Positions 17,079 to 25,967 of a stretch of DNA of 64,000 nucleotides are shown here, one piece after another (positions within the stretch are counted from its first letter, which is position 1; every line of letters starts with the position of its first letter). The notes under the pieces are model-generated. The model made no database searches, was not told where the DNA came from, and saw nothing but the letters and a program-made list of their open reading frames with translations. The position numbers were made by a program, and so were the translations under genes. This DNA is from an uncultured Chryseobacterium sp. (GTDB lineage: Bacteria > Bacteroidota > Bacteroidia > Flavobacteriales > Weeksellaceae), in the NCBI GenBank assembly GCA_913775525.1, contig CAJYLH010000024.1, forward strand, positions 49,909 to 113,908. The letters are read 5' to 3'.

Positions 17079-17795
17079 ATGAAACGTTTCCTAGGTCTGT
17101 GCCTTCTGGCCGGCATGAGTTTTTTCAAAGCACAGGATCATATTTCCAGCTTTAATGCCGTAACGCTTACCTACAAGTTTCATCCCAAATTTTTCCTCTA
17201 TGCCGAAGGACAGCTCCGCGGCAATGAAGATTATTCCTACCCGGACTATTACGAAATCAAAGGAGGGGTAGGATATAACCTTACCAAAAACCATAAACCT
17301 TTTATCGGTGCCGGAAGGTATGTCAATTATAAAAACCACGACCTGAGCAGAGAAGAACTGAGGGTATGGCTCCAGGACGTTATCGATGTCAAAAAAGGGA
17401 TCGTAAAGTTTGAGAACCGTTTCCGGGCGGAGAAAAGCTGGTTCTATGAACCGAATACGGATAAAACGTTCCAGAGGATGCGGTACCGCTATCGGCTGAA
17501 TATTACGGTTCCCCTGAATTCCAAAACAGTTAAAAAAGGAACGGTATTCACCAATGCTTATGATGAAGTTTTCTTTGTCAGCCCAATGAAGCCTACATTT
17601 GCAAGGAACAGGATCTATGGCGGATTCGGATACCAGATCGATGATTATTTCGGGATCCTGACCGGCTATTTATGGCAGAGGGAATTTGAAGCCACCGGAA
17701 ACCGGAACCTCCATTTTATCTATCTTGCGCTGAATGTGAATATTGACGGGACCAACCATCACGTCAAGACATTTGATTTCCCGGGAGCGGATTAA
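17079..17795 (+). CDS. DUF2490 family outer-membrane protein
   Basis: 238 residues from MKRFLGLCLLAGMSFFKAQ (signal peptide). The rest is aromatic-rich alternating strands (FFLYAEGQLRGNEDYSYPDY, HKPFIGAGRYVNYKN, FENRFRAEKSWF, RMRYRYRLNITVPL, GYLWQREFEATGNRNLHFIY), the pattern of the DUF2490 family, predicted small outer-membrane barrels of unknown function common in Bacteroidota. It follows the TonB receptor by 49 bases, suggesting joint expression, perhaps as an accessory protein of that receptor. Confidence 0.82.
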   Translation: MKRFLGLCLLAGMSFFKAQDHISSFNAVTLTYKFHPKFFLYAEGQLRGNEDYSYPDYYEIKGGVGYNLTKNHKPFIGAGRYVNYKNHDLSREELRVWLQDVIDVKKGIVKFENRFRAEKSWFYEPNTDKTFQRMRYRYRLNITVPLNSKTVKKGTVFTNAYDEVFFVSPMKPTFARNRIYGGFGYQIDDYFGILTGYLWQREFEATGNRNLHFIYLALNVNIDGTNHHVKTFDFPGAD

Positions 17796-17933
17796 GGTTT
17801 TTTAATTCTTAAAAAAAATCAAGGGTAATTCGATTCAGATCTTTGTCTGGCCGATTCATAATTTGCTGCACTGGTATTTTACCGGTTATAACCATTATTT
17901 AAGTACATATGCAGCATTGGCCAGGTGTGATCA

Positions 17934-18380
17934 TCAGTATTTTTCGATCAGGTACCGGTAGGCCTTTAAATATTTATTGAACCTCTTGATATCTTTCGGG
18001 GTCAGTTCGCGGTTGACCCTTCGCAGGTCCATATTGTCACGCAGGTCATTCAGCTTTACAGCTACGGCCAGCGGTGAACGCTCTGTCCTGCGTATGAATT
18101 CTTCATAATCTTCTTCAGGATCAAGCTTGGTGAGGCAGTTCACGGCAAACAGGATGTATTCTGGAAAGCCTTCACTCCGCAGGTATTCTATGCTGAATTC
18201 TTCGGGATGGTCTTCCACTACATCATGCAATACACCTACAATTTTTTCATCCAGGGTTTTGCCATACTCCATAACACGCATAACGTGGGCAATGTACGGC
18301 GCGTGGTATTTGTCGGTCTGGCCTTTATGGGCTTTGTCAGCAATTTTGATGGCTTTATTCAGCAGCTCTTCTTTTGTCAT
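17934..18380 (-). CDS. HD domain (SpoT/RelA-type hydrolase-like) protein
   Basis: 148 residues covering one HD phosphohydrolase domain. The metal and substrate motifs are visible: HKGQTDKYHAPYIAHVMRV (first His set), GVLHDVVEDHPEE (the HD pair) and AVKLNDLRDN (late ND pair), as in the hydrolase half of RelA/SpoT proteins. There is no synthetase, TGS or ACT domain. It could be a small alarmone hydrolase of the MESH1 type or act on another nucleotide; the class is clear, the substrate is not. It stands alone. Confidence 0.82.
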   Translation of the reverse strand: MTKEELLNKAIKIADKAHKGQTDKYHAPYIAHVMRVMEYGKTLDEKIVGVLHDVVEDHPEEFSIEYLRSEGFPEYILFAVNCLTKLDPEEDYEEFIRRTERSPLAVAVKLNDLRDNMDLRRVNRELTPKDIKRFNKYLKAYRYLIEKY

Positions 18381-18503
18381 TCAGATGGAAATAGAGATAC
18401 AAAAATAAAAAAATGACTCCAAAGAAGGCATGTTCCGGGTCATTTTATTACAGAAATTCAGGATTGTTTCAGGGTGTCAGGATCTATTCATGACCTGCCG
18501 TTT

Positions 18504-18800
18504 TTACCTGGGCTTTTTAGGCTCCGTTTTTGGTTCGGGTTTTACCTGCTTTTTTGGTTGCATACCGTTCAGGATGCGGTATTGCTTTTCATTCTTCACC
18601 GGGGCATTCAATCCGGAATATACGGAAGTATCCGGCTTGGCAACAGGCATGCCGTCCATAGATCGGTTTTCCTTTTTACTTTGGGTAGTATCTTTCGGAC
18701 TGAACAGCCTGATGCTGTCATTCTTCTTTTTCTGTCCCGGATTCTTTTGCGCAGAAACCAGGGCAGTACTGAGGCTTAGGATTAATACCAGTATCTTCAT
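18504..18800 (-). CDS. Small secreted basic protein of unknown function
   Basis: 98 residues: signal peptide MKILVLILSLSTALVSAQ, then a low-complexity, Lys/Pro-rich, probably disordered chain (KNPGQKKKNDSIRLF ... ending PKTEPKKPR). No family recognised. Bounded on its left by about 120 bases to the HD gene and on the right by the terminator of the acyl-CoA dehydrogenase gene. The signal peptide supports a real gene. Confidence 0.6.
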   Translation of the reverse strand: MKILVLILSLSTALVSAQKNPGQKKKNDSIRLFSPKDTTQSKKENRSMDGMPVAKPDTSVYSGLNAPVKNEKQYRILNGMQPKKQVKPEPKTEPKKPR

Positions 18801-18843
18801 TTGTTATATTTTTCATCAAATATAGAAATATTCTCATAAAAAA

Positions 18844-18861
18844 GCGCCCCTAATGGGGCGC
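18844..18861 (-). terminator. Terminator of the beta-oxidation operon
   Basis: GCGCCCC and GGGGCGC (18844-18861) pair with a 4-base loop. On the minus strand the stem is followed by TTTTTT, 28 bases after the acyl-CoA dehydrogenase stop. Confidence 0.88.
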
Positions 18862-18889
18862 CGGAATGAAATATCCCTTATATAAAAGA

Positions 18890-20668
18890 CTAATAATTTC
18901 CTTTTCCAATGTAGTGGGCTGCGATTTTTTCAGTCAGTGCCACAACATTCGGATGGTTGGTATATTTGGTAAACCTTCTTAAACCGGAAAGCATCATTCT
19001 CTGCTCGTCGCCTTCTGCAAAGGATACAATACCTTCTTTCGCTGCTGAGATGATTTTTTCTACGGCCTTATACAGGTTGAGCTGCGCCATTGCCGCCTCC
19101 ACGGAATCCGGTGAGAAATGCTTCTCAGCTCTCAGTACGGCAGATTCTGCCATATAGATCTGGTTCAGGATTTCAGAAGCGTTCAATAACAGATGCTGTT
19201 GTTTTTCAATTTCCATCATGTATTTCTGAAGCGCTGCCCCGGAAACCATTAAAAATACTTTCTTAAGGTTGGCAATCAATGCCTTTTCCTCACTCATGAA
19301 TGCGGAATAATCTGGCACGTCAAAAGAAGGAATGCCCATCAGCTCTTTGCTGATTGCCATTGCCGGCGATAATAAGTCAAGTTCACCTTTCATCGCTCTC
19401 TTAATCAGCATTCCAACCGATAACAGCCTGTTGATTTCATTCGTTCCTTCATAGATCCTGGAAATCCTGGAGTCTCTCCATGCAGATTCCATCGGGGTGT
19501 CTTCAGAGAATCCCATTCCGCCGTATACCTGGATTCCTTCATCAGCGGTATGCTGGGCAAGATCCGATACGAATACTTTCAGGATCGAACATTCCACGGC
19601 AAATTCCTCCACACCTTTCAGCTCTGCTGCCTGGTGGTCCAGTCCGCCGGCTACCAGTTCGTCAATCTTATCCTGGATATCTTTGGCCGCCCTGTATGAT
19701 CCGGCTTCACTTACGAAAGTGCCGGTCGCCATTTCAGCAATTTTTTTCCTGATGGCTCCGAAAGTTGAAATGGATACCCCAAACTGCTTCCTTTCATTGG
19801 AATACTGGATGGAATGGTTCAAAATCCTTCTCTGTGCATCCAGGCATGCTGCCGCAAGCTTGATACGGCCTACGTTCAGGGCATTCAGTGCAATTTTAAA
19901 ACCGTTGTTCCGTTCTCCCAGCAGGTTTTCAGCAGGGATTTTCATGTCATTGAAGAATACCTGTCGGGTAGAAGAGGCACGGATGCCCAGCTTATGTTCT
20001 TCCTCTCCGAACGTCAGGCTTTCCGGGTTTTCCAGTTCAGACCTGTTGATCACAAATCCGGTAATGTTCTTGTCATCATCAATTTTCGCAAATAAAGTAA
20101 ACGTATCTGCAAATCCGGCATTGGAGATCCACATCTTTTGTCCGTTGATGATATAATGTTTTCCGTCTTCCGAAAGCTTCGCTCTCGTCTTCCCGGAATT
20201 GGCATCAGACCCGGCATCAGGTTCCGTCAGGCAATAGGCCCCGAATTTGATCCCGCCGGCTAAATCCGGAAGGTATTTTTTCTTTTGTTCTTCAGTACCA
20301 TACAGTACGATCGGCAGCGTCCCGATTCCGGTATGTGCTCCGTAAGCCGTAGCCAGTGAACCTGTAGCTCCGGACAGGTAGTCACACGCCAGCATCGTCG
20401 TTACAAATCCCATTCCCAGGCCTCCGTACTCTTCCGGAACGGCAATGCCCAGCATGCCCATTTCTCCCAGTTTACGCATGACCTCTTCCGTCAATGCGTA
20501 GTCTTTCTTTTCGAAACGTTCTTTTTGCGGGACCACTTCCCGGTCAATAAACTCCTTGGCAGAATCCCGGAGCATTTTCTGTTCTTCGTTCAGTTCTTCA
20601 AGACTGAAAATTTCGTTTGCAGGAACTTCCTTGATGAGGAATTCACCGCCCTTTACTATGTTGCTCAT
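18890..20668 (-). CDS. Acyl-CoA dehydrogenase (VLCAD-like, 592 aa)
   Basis: 592 residues, longer than the 380-residue short- and medium-chain enzymes because of a C-terminal extra helical domain, as in VLCAD/ACAD9-type proteins. It oxidises acyl-CoA to trans-2-enoyl-CoA with FAD. Visible: AYCLTEPDAGSDANSGKTRA (substrate/FAD loop, about 144-163), WISNAGFADTF, QVYGGMGFSED (380-390) and YEGTNEINR (406-414) with the catalytic base Glu region. Last gene of the operon with marR, HCDH/ECH and thiolase, ending in a strong terminator. A four-helix-bundle gene separates it from the thiolase. Confidence 0.94.
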   Translation of the reverse strand: MSNIVKGGEFLIKEVPANEIFSLEELNEEQKMLRDSAKEFIDREVVPQKERFEKKDYALTEEVMRKLGEMGMLGIAVPEEYGGLGMGFVTTMLACDYLSGATGSLATAYGAHTGIGTLPIVLYGTEEQKKKYLPDLAGGIKFGAYCLTEPDAGSDANSGKTRAKLSEDGKHYIINGQKMWISNAGFADTFTLFAKIDDDKNITGFVINRSELENPESLTFGEEEHKLGIRASSTRQVFFNDMKIPAENLLGERNNGFKIALNALNVGRIKLAAACLDAQRRILNHSIQYSNERKQFGVSISTFGAIRKKIAEMATGTFVSEAGSYRAAKDIQDKIDELVAGGLDHQAAELKGVEEFAVECSILKVFVSDLAQHTADEGIQVYGGMGFSEDTPMESAWRDSRISRIYEGTNEINRLLSVGMLIKRAMKGELDLLSPAMAISKELMGIPSFDVPDYSAFMSEEKALIANLKKVFLMVSGAALQKYMMEIEKQQHLLLNASEILNQIYMAESAVLRAEKHFSPDSVEAAMAQLNLYKAVEKIISAAKEGIVSFAEGDEQRMMLSGLRRFTKYTNHPNVVALTEKIAAHYIGKGNY

Positions 20669-20718
20669 TTTTAGCTATTTTAAATTTTAGATTATAAATT
20701 TTAAATTATTGATTGCCG

Positions 20719-21078
20719 TTATAAATTTTCCGATGAAGTCTTAATAATTTTAGTCAGTATATTGATAATGCTTTCTATCTCCTTCAAATGTGGTTTTGTT
20801 TCGATTTCAATCAGGTTGGATGACTGATAGAGCCTTAACCAATATTTTGTTTCTCTTGCCTCTTTATTGGCAATTGAAAGTTTTGAAACAAAATCTTTTT
20901 TGGATTGAGCAGCAATAGCTTCTTCTACATTGGCCCCGATTGATGTTCCGCAACGAAGAATTTGTTTTGATAAGATGAATTCATTCTTGGATTTACATTG
21001 AGCATAAAACTGAATGATATTTAGAGCAAAATCGAATGTCTTTATCTGAATTAAATTATCTTCTTTAAAATTCTTCAT
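20719..21078 (-). CDS. Four-helix-bundle protein (23S rRNA IVP / TIGR02436 type)
   Basis: 119 residues, all helical, with the family signature ILRCGTSIGANVEEAIAAQS at about residues 41-60 followed by KKDFVSKLSIANKEARETKY and WLRLY. These proteins are encoded in intervening sequences of 23S rRNA in spirochaetes and as stand-alone genes at variable places in Bacteroidota; the related Avd protein helps diversity-generating retroelements. Here it sits between thiolase and acyl-CoA dehydrogenase, flanked by very AT-rich, partly inverted segments (20671-20712 and 21080-21110) unlike its neighbours. It looks like a mobile passenger. Function unknown. Confidence 0.9.
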   Translation of the reverse strand: MKNFKEDNLIQIKTFDFALNIIQFYAQCKSKNEFILSKQILRCGTSIGANVEEAIAAQSKKDFVSKLSIANKEARETKYWLRLYQSSNLIEIETKPHLKEIESIINILTKIIKTSSENL

Positions 21079-21110
21079 CTAAAATTTATAATTTAAAATC
21101 TATAATTTTT

Positions 21111-22289
21111 TTATAGGAGTTCAAAAACACTCGCTGCGCCTTGTCCTGTTCCTACGCACATGGTGACCATGCCGTATTTGCTGCCGCGTTTTTTCATTTC
21201 GTCGAGCAGCTGTACGGTGAGTTTTGTACCGGTGCAGCCCAGCGGGTGGCCGAGGGCGATGGCACCTCCGTTGACGTTCAGGATGTCAGGATTCAGGTTC
21301 AGTTCTTTTTTGATGGCGACGGATTGGGAAGCGAACGCTTCGTTCATTTCAATCAGGTCGATGTCTTTCAGTTCCAGCCCGGCCTGCTTCAAGGCTTTCG
21401 GGATGGCGTATAGAGGTCCCATACCCATGATCCTCGGTTCCAGTCCGGCAGCGGCGTACGAAACCAGTCGGGCCTGCGGTTCCAGTCCGAGTTCCTTTAC
21501 CATTTCTTCGCTCATGACAATAACGAAAGCAGCTCCGTCGCTCATCTGGGAAGAATTCCCTGCGGTTACACTTCCGCCATTGGCAAAAACAGGCTTCAGC
21601 CTGGCCAGGCCTTCTAAGGACGTATCTGCCCTTGGGCCCTCATCAACGGAGAAATCAAACTTTTTGGTCTGCATTTTCTGGTTTTCGTCCAGGAAATTAT
21701 ATTCTACCGGGATCGGAACAATCTGGTCGGCAAAACGGCCTTCAGCATTGGCTTTCAGGGCTTTCATATGCGATTCAAAGGCAAACTGGTCCTGCTCTTC
21801 GCGGGTGATCTTATATTGCTTGGCAACTTCTTCCGCGGTATAACCCATCCCCCAATAGTAATCCGGATTGGTTTTGGCAATATCCGTTTCCGGAACCGGC
21901 TTATAACCGCCCATAGGAATGAATGACATGGATTCAGTCCCTCCTGCAATGATGCAGTCGGCCATTCCGGCCTGGATTTTCGCGGATGCAATGGCTATGG
22001 CTTCGCTTCCTGACGCACAGTACCGGTTCACGGTTACACCGGGAACTTTATCGGTGTTCAGTCCCATCAGGGAAATCAGACGGGCTACATTCAGTCCCTG
22101 TTCTGCTTCGGGCATGGCGTTTCCTACGATAAGGTCGTCAATCCTGTTCTTATCCAGTTGCGGTACATCAGCCATCAGCTTCTCAATAACCGTTGCCGCC
22201 ATAACGTCCGGACGGGTAAATCGGAGCGATCCTTTAGGTGCTTTACCTACCGCTGTTCTGTATCCTTTTATGATGTATGCTGTTTTCAT
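21111..22289 (-). CDS. Acetyl-CoA C-acyltransferase (thiolase)
   Basis: 392 residues, the standard thiolase size. It cleaves 3-ketoacyl-CoA with CoA in the last step of beta-oxidation. The acyl-accepting Cys91 lies in VNRYCASGSEA; the second active-site blocks are MNEAFASQS, GGAIALGHPLGCTG (His) and CVGTGQGAAS (Cys near the C-terminus). In the operon after the HCDH/ECH gene, but with a REP-flanked transposase unit inserted between them. Confidence 0.95.
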   Translation of the reverse strand: MKTAYIIKGYRTAVGKAPKGSLRFTRPDVMAATVIEKLMADVPQLDKNRIDDLIVGNAMPEAEQGLNVARLISLMGLNTDKVPGVTVNRYCASGSEAIAIASAKIQAGMADCIIAGGTESMSFIPMGGYKPVPETDIAKTNPDYYWGMGYTAEEVAKQYKITREEQDQFAFESHMKALKANAEGRFADQIVPIPVEYNFLDENQKMQTKKFDFSVDEGPRADTSLEGLARLKPVFANGGSVTAGNSSQMSDGAAFVIVMSEEMVKELGLEPQARLVSYAAAGLEPRIMGMGPLYAIPKALKQAGLELKDIDLIEMNEAFASQSVAIKKELNLNPDILNVNGGAIALGHPLGCTGTKLTVQLLDEMKKRGSKYGMVTMCVGTGQGAASVFELL

Positions 22290-22327
22290 TTTTTTTATTT
22301 AATTACAATTTGTTTTTGAGAATTTTA

Positions 22328-22400
22328 GCCCCATAGGGGCAAACTGTTAATAGCTTTTTATATTTGCAGTTCCGGAGCTCCGTAGGAGCGACCTGTTAAT
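22328..22400 (+). repeat. REP-like palindromes, left pair
   Basis: Two elements in the same orientation: GCCCCATAGGGGC (22328-22340) with tail AAACTGTTAA, and GCTCCGTAGGAGC (22377-22389) with tail GACCTGTTAAT. Each is a 13-base palindromic head plus a conserved CTGTTAA tail. They mirror the right pair at 22866-22936 across the transposase gene. Confidence 0.8.
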
Positions 22401-22860
22401 TATTAATCCATTCAAATAAATACTTTGGATCATAGTGAATGTCAAATTTTTGCAATAATTCTAAATATTCTTCTTTGAACGTTTTCCTTTTATGATGTTA
22501 TTCCTGGTTTAAAATATATTTTACAACAGAATCTACGTGGCTTTTAGAGTAGGAAAATGCTCCATAACCTTCCTGCCAATTGAATTTTCCATGGGTGCAT
22601 CCTTTTTCATTGATAAATTTTGAAGAGCCTGCTTTGATATCTCTTACCAATTCAGAAATCAAAATTGTTGGACTTATACTTACCAGCATATGAATATGGT
22701 CAGGCATTGCAAATACTGCAAATAATTTTTGATCTCTGTTCTTAACAATTCCAGCTATAAATCTGTGCAATTCCTCCCGATATGCTTTCATAATCAGACT
22801 CTGTCTTCCCTTTACGGTAAAAACAATCTGAATATAAATTTGAGTGTACGTATTTGCCAT
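22396..22860 (-). pseudogene. REP-associated Y1 transposase (IS200/IS605-like), internal stop
   Basis: The intact part (22498-22860, 120 residues) has the Y1 HUH transposase features: MPDHIHMLVSI with the metal-binding His-x-His, and the Tyr-bearing helix near FSYSKSHVDSVVKYILNQE. There the frame hits TAA (22498-22500). Read through, it continues in frame for 33 more codons (HHKRKTFKEEYLELL then FDIHYDPKYLFEWINN) to a second TAA at 22396-22398. The total of about 154 residues matches the family, so one codon, probably GAA changed to TAA, truncates the protein. The Tyr may still be present, so activity is not excluded. Flanked by inverted REP pairs; sits inside the beta-oxidation operon. Confidence 0.85.
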
Positions 22861-22865
22861 GAAAT

Positions 22866-22936
22866 AAACAGGTCGCCCCTACGGGGCTTGCTAAAATCAA
22901 TGATTTGTAACTATTAACAGGCCGCTTCTACGAAGC
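22866..22936 (-). repeat. REP-like palindromes, right pair
   Basis: Two elements inverted relative to the left pair: tail AAACAGGTC with head GCCCCTACGGGGC (22875-22887), and tail ATTAACAGGCC with head GCTTCTACGAAGC (22924-22936). The first tail begins 6 bases upstream of the transposase ATG; the second lies just before the end of the HCDH/ECH gene. Confidence 0.8.
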
Positions 22937-22941
22937 TTTCA

Positions 22942-25347
22942 CTAATTTCTCAACGGTTTCCCTTTCTGCAACATATACTGAATCCTTTCCAGCGTCTTGC
23001 GCTCTCCGCAGAGGGACAGGAAGGTTTCGCGTTCAAGGTTCAGGAGGTATTGCTCGGTTACGACGGTTTCTTCAGACAGGTTTCCTCCGACCATCACATA
23101 AGCCAGTTTATCGGCGATCTTTTTGTCGTGTTCGGAGATGTAGTTTCCGGTGAGCATCTGATCGGTTCCTACGTAGAACATTCCGAGGGCATCCTTTCCT
23201 AGCACACGTACCTTTTGTTCGATTGGCTGGGTATAGCCGTGTTCGGCAAGGCTCTTGGCCAGCATTTTTGCGGTCATGATCTGGGTTCTTTTGTCTACGG
23301 CAACAATGTCTTTGCCTTTTTCCAGGATCCCCATGTCATAGGCTTCATAGGCTGAAGTGGCTACTTTACCCATGGCGATGTTCATGAAGGCTTCACGGAG
23401 CCTGTTATTTTTAACATCGTCTTTATGGAATTCCCTGGATGTTCTGAGGGTAAGTTCTTTGGTCCCTCCGCCGCCTGGAATAACGCCGACTCCGGTTTCC
23501 ACCAGTCCGATATAGGTTTCAGCGGCTGCTACAACGCGGTCTGCGTGCATGGTCATTTCACATCCGCCCCCAAGTGTCATGCCGTGTGGAGCAACGACTA
23601 CCGGAACAGAGGAATAGCGTACCCTCATCATTGATTTCTGGAAATAGGCGATGGCCATATTCAGGTCATCCCAGTCCTGCTCGATGGCCATCATAAGGAT
23701 CATCGCGAGATTGGCACCAACAGAGAAATTGGTTCCCTGGTTGCCGATGACCAGTCCGTCATATTCTTTTTCGGCAAGATCGATAGCCCTGTTCAGTCCG
23801 TCCAGGACTTCGCCGCCTAAAGAATTCATTTTGGAACGGATCTCAAAGTTGATGATGCCGTCACCCAGGTCTTCAATAGCGGAGCCTGAATTGCTCCAGA
23901 GTGTTTTGTTTTTTCTGATGTTGTCGAGGATAATGAAAGAATCCTGTCCGGGAATGGTATTGTAATCTCCGGAATCTTTGCTGTAGTAAATGCTTTGCCC
24001 TTCATCATTCACTTTATAGAAGGTTCCGCCTTGTTCTGCCAGTTTCTTTGCCCAGTCTGAAACTTCATAACCCGCATCTTTGGCCAGCTCAACCCCTTGG
24101 GCTGCACCTACGGCGTCCCAGATTTCAAACGGGCCGTTTTCCCATCCGAATCCTGCTTTCATCGCATCATCGATCTTGTAGATGTCATTGGAAATTTCCG
24201 GTACTTTATGGGAAATATAAGCAAACAGGGAACCCAGGGATTTCCTGTAGAGCTCGGCAGCTTTATCTTTACCGCCAATCAGTACTTTGAAGCGGTCGAT
24301 AGGCTTGTCAATATTTTTGGTCAGTTCCAGGGTAGGGAAGGCTGACTTGCCCTGAAGTTCATATTCCAGAGTATCCAGGTTTAGTCCCTGGATTTCGGAT
24401 TTACCTTCAGCATTCTTTACTTTTTTATAGAATCCCTGTTCTGTTTTGGAGCCCAGCCATTTATTGTTCACCATGGTCTGGATATAATCCGGAAGCTCGA
24501 ATACATTATAGAAATCATTCTTTTCCACACCGCTTTCACGAACGCCGTTGGCTACCATAACCAGAGTGTCAAGGCCCACCACATCGGCAGTCCTGAACGT
24601 AGCCGATTTCGGACGGCCAATAACCGGACCGGTAAGTTTATCGACATCCGAAACATTCAGCCCCAGTTTCTTGACATTATGAAGAAGGTCCATGATCGAG
24701 AATACGCCGATCCTGTTGGCGATGAATGCCGGGGTGTCTTTGGCTTCTACAGTTGTTTTCCCAAGGAATTTAGCGCCGTAGGACATGTAGAAATCGACCA
24801 CTTCAGGTAAGGTATCATTCGTTGGAATGATCTCAAGAAGCGGCAGGTATCGTACCGGATTGAAAAAATGGGTTCCGGCAAAATATTTTTTGAAGTCTTC
24901 GCTTCTTCCTTCGGTCAGAAAATGAATCGGGATCCCTGACGTATTGGAAGAGATAAGGGTACCCGGTTTCCTGAACTGTTCGATTTTTTCATATACCGAT
25001 TTCTTGATATCGAGTTTTTCAACAACGACTTCAATAATCCAGTCTGTATCCTTTATTTTAGGAAGGTCATCATCAAAGTTCCCTGTTTTGATCCGGTCTG
25101 CAAACTTCGGCGAATAAAGCAGCGCAGGGCTTGCTTTTTTCAGTTTCTCAAAGTTCTCCGCTGCGATACGGTTTCTTAACGCCTTGTCGTCTTTGGTCAA
25201 ACCTTTCTTCTGTTCTGCTTCCGTAAGTTCAAAAGGGACGATATCCAGCAGCGACACCTGAACGCCGATGTTGGCGAAATGCGCAGCGATACCACTTCCC
25301 ATGATTCCTGAACCGAGAACCGTAACATGTTTGATTCTTCTTTTCAT
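22942..25347 (-). CDS. 3-hydroxyacyl-CoA dehydrogenase / enoyl-CoA hydratase fusion
   Basis: 801 residues, catalysing hydration of enoyl-CoA and NAD-dependent oxidation of the 3-hydroxy product. The order is dehydrogenase first, as in FadN-type proteins: Rossmann motif GSGIMGSGIA (12-21), SSNTSGIPIHFLTEG, GTHFFNPVRYLPLLEI and DTPAFIANRIG; then a crotonase domain from about residue 470 with NFSVGANLAM and TLGGGCEMTMHADRVV ... GLVETGVGVIPGGGGTKEL. It is encoded 53 bases after marR and before the REP unit and thiolase. Complete domains, no break seen. Confidence 0.95.
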   Translation of the reverse strand: MKRRIKHVTVLGSGIMGSGIAAHFANIGVQVSLLDIVPFELTEAEQKKGLTKDDKALRNRIAAENFEKLKKASPALLYSPKFADRIKTGNFDDDLPKIKDTDWIIEVVVEKLDIKKSVYEKIEQFRKPGTLISSNTSGIPIHFLTEGRSEDFKKYFAGTHFFNPVRYLPLLEIIPTNDTLPEVVDFYMSYGAKFLGKTTVEAKDTPAFIANRIGVFSIMDLLHNVKKLGLNVSDVDKLTGPVIGRPKSATFRTADVVGLDTLVMVANGVRESGVEKNDFYNVFELPDYIQTMVNNKWLGSKTEQGFYKKVKNAEGKSEIQGLNLDTLEYELQGKSAFPTLELTKNIDKPIDRFKVLIGGKDKAAELYRKSLGSLFAYISHKVPEISNDIYKIDDAMKAGFGWENGPFEIWDAVGAAQGVELAKDAGYEVSDWAKKLAEQGGTFYKVNDEGQSIYYSKDSGDYNTIPGQDSFIILDNIRKNKTLWSNSGSAIEDLGDGIINFEIRSKMNSLGGEVLDGLNRAIDLAEKEYDGLVIGNQGTNFSVGANLAMILMMAIEQDWDDLNMAIAYFQKSMMRVRYSSVPVVVAPHGMTLGGGCEMTMHADRVVAAAETYIGLVETGVGVIPGGGGTKELTLRTSREFHKDDVKNNRLREAFMNIAMGKVATSAYEAYDMGILEKGKDIVAVDKRTQIMTAKMLAKSLAEHGYTQPIEQKVRVLGKDALGMFYVGTDQMLTGNYISEHDKKIADKLAYVMVGGNLSEETVVTEQYLLNLERETFLSLCGERKTLERIQYMLQKGKPLRN

Positions 25348-25400
25348 TGATAATAATTTATTGATTTAATTTTCTAAGTATAATGTTTTGTGACCGCCGG

Positions 25401-25844
25401 TTATTTCCTGTTGAGGTCTCCGGCAATTTTCATGATTTCATGCATGACTTCCTTAAAGGTATCCAGTTTCTCAGGCGAGATCTTTTCCATGACCTTCTTA
25501 TTGAAGTTTACGACTACTTCTTTGGAAAGATTCCTTGAGTTAAGCCCCTTATCGGTAAGCTTGATGATCACTTCACGCTTATCGGTTGTGGTCTTTTCCT
25601 TATAGATATATCCGTTATCTTCCAGAAGCTTGATAATCCGGGTAAGGGAAGTAGGTTCTATCGCCATCTTAGGACCTAAATTCGTACTTCTGGTTCCTTC
25701 TTTCGGGTCGATCTTCAAGAGTGTAAGTGCCTGTACGGCGGTAGAATCATGTTCCTGTGCCATTTCAGTATACATCTTAGAAACCGCTAACCAGGTCTGC
25801 TTCAGTATCAGGTCTACATTTTCTATTTTGTCTTTGTGATCCAT
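25401..25844 (-). CDS. MarR family regulator of the beta-oxidation operon
   Basis: About 147 residues from MDHKDKIENVDLILKQTW. The winged helix-turn-helix lies at residues 45-100 (MAIEPTSLTRIIKLLEDNGY then KTTTDKREVIIKLTDKG, the basic wing). The frame allows an ATG 6 codons earlier (25862), but the promoter -7 box at 25873 would leave almost no leader, so I prefer 25844. It leads the fatty acid operon and has near-identical palindromes upstream, so autoregulation together with hcdh-thiolase-acad is likely; the inducer may be an acyl-CoA. Confidence 0.9.
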   Translation of the reverse strand: MDHKDKIENVDLILKQTWLAVSKMYTEMAQEHDSTAVQALTLLKIDPKEGTRSTNLGPKMAIEPTSLTRIIKLLEDNGYIYKEKTTTDKREVIIKLTDKGLNSRNLSKEVVVNFNKKVMEKISPEKLDTFKEVMHEIMKIAGDLNRK

Positions 25845-25872
25845 GAGTATTCTTTTGTTCAATGGTTTATTT

Positions 25873-25904
25873 CAAATGTAGCAAATATTATGCATGCATA
25901 GCAT
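25873..25904 (-). promoter_or_regulatory. Promoter and operator 1 of marR operon
   Basis: On the minus strand TACATTTG (25880-25873) is a perfect -7 box. Directly upstream, 25885-25904, is ATATTATGCATGCATAGCAT, whose central 12 bases TATGCATGCATA are a perfect palindrome. A repressor bound here would cover the -33 region. Confidence 0.65.
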
Positions 25905-25967
25905 TTATTTCCGTTAAATTTTGTTAACGGATTGATAATAAAACGATTAAATTATATGATAAGCATA

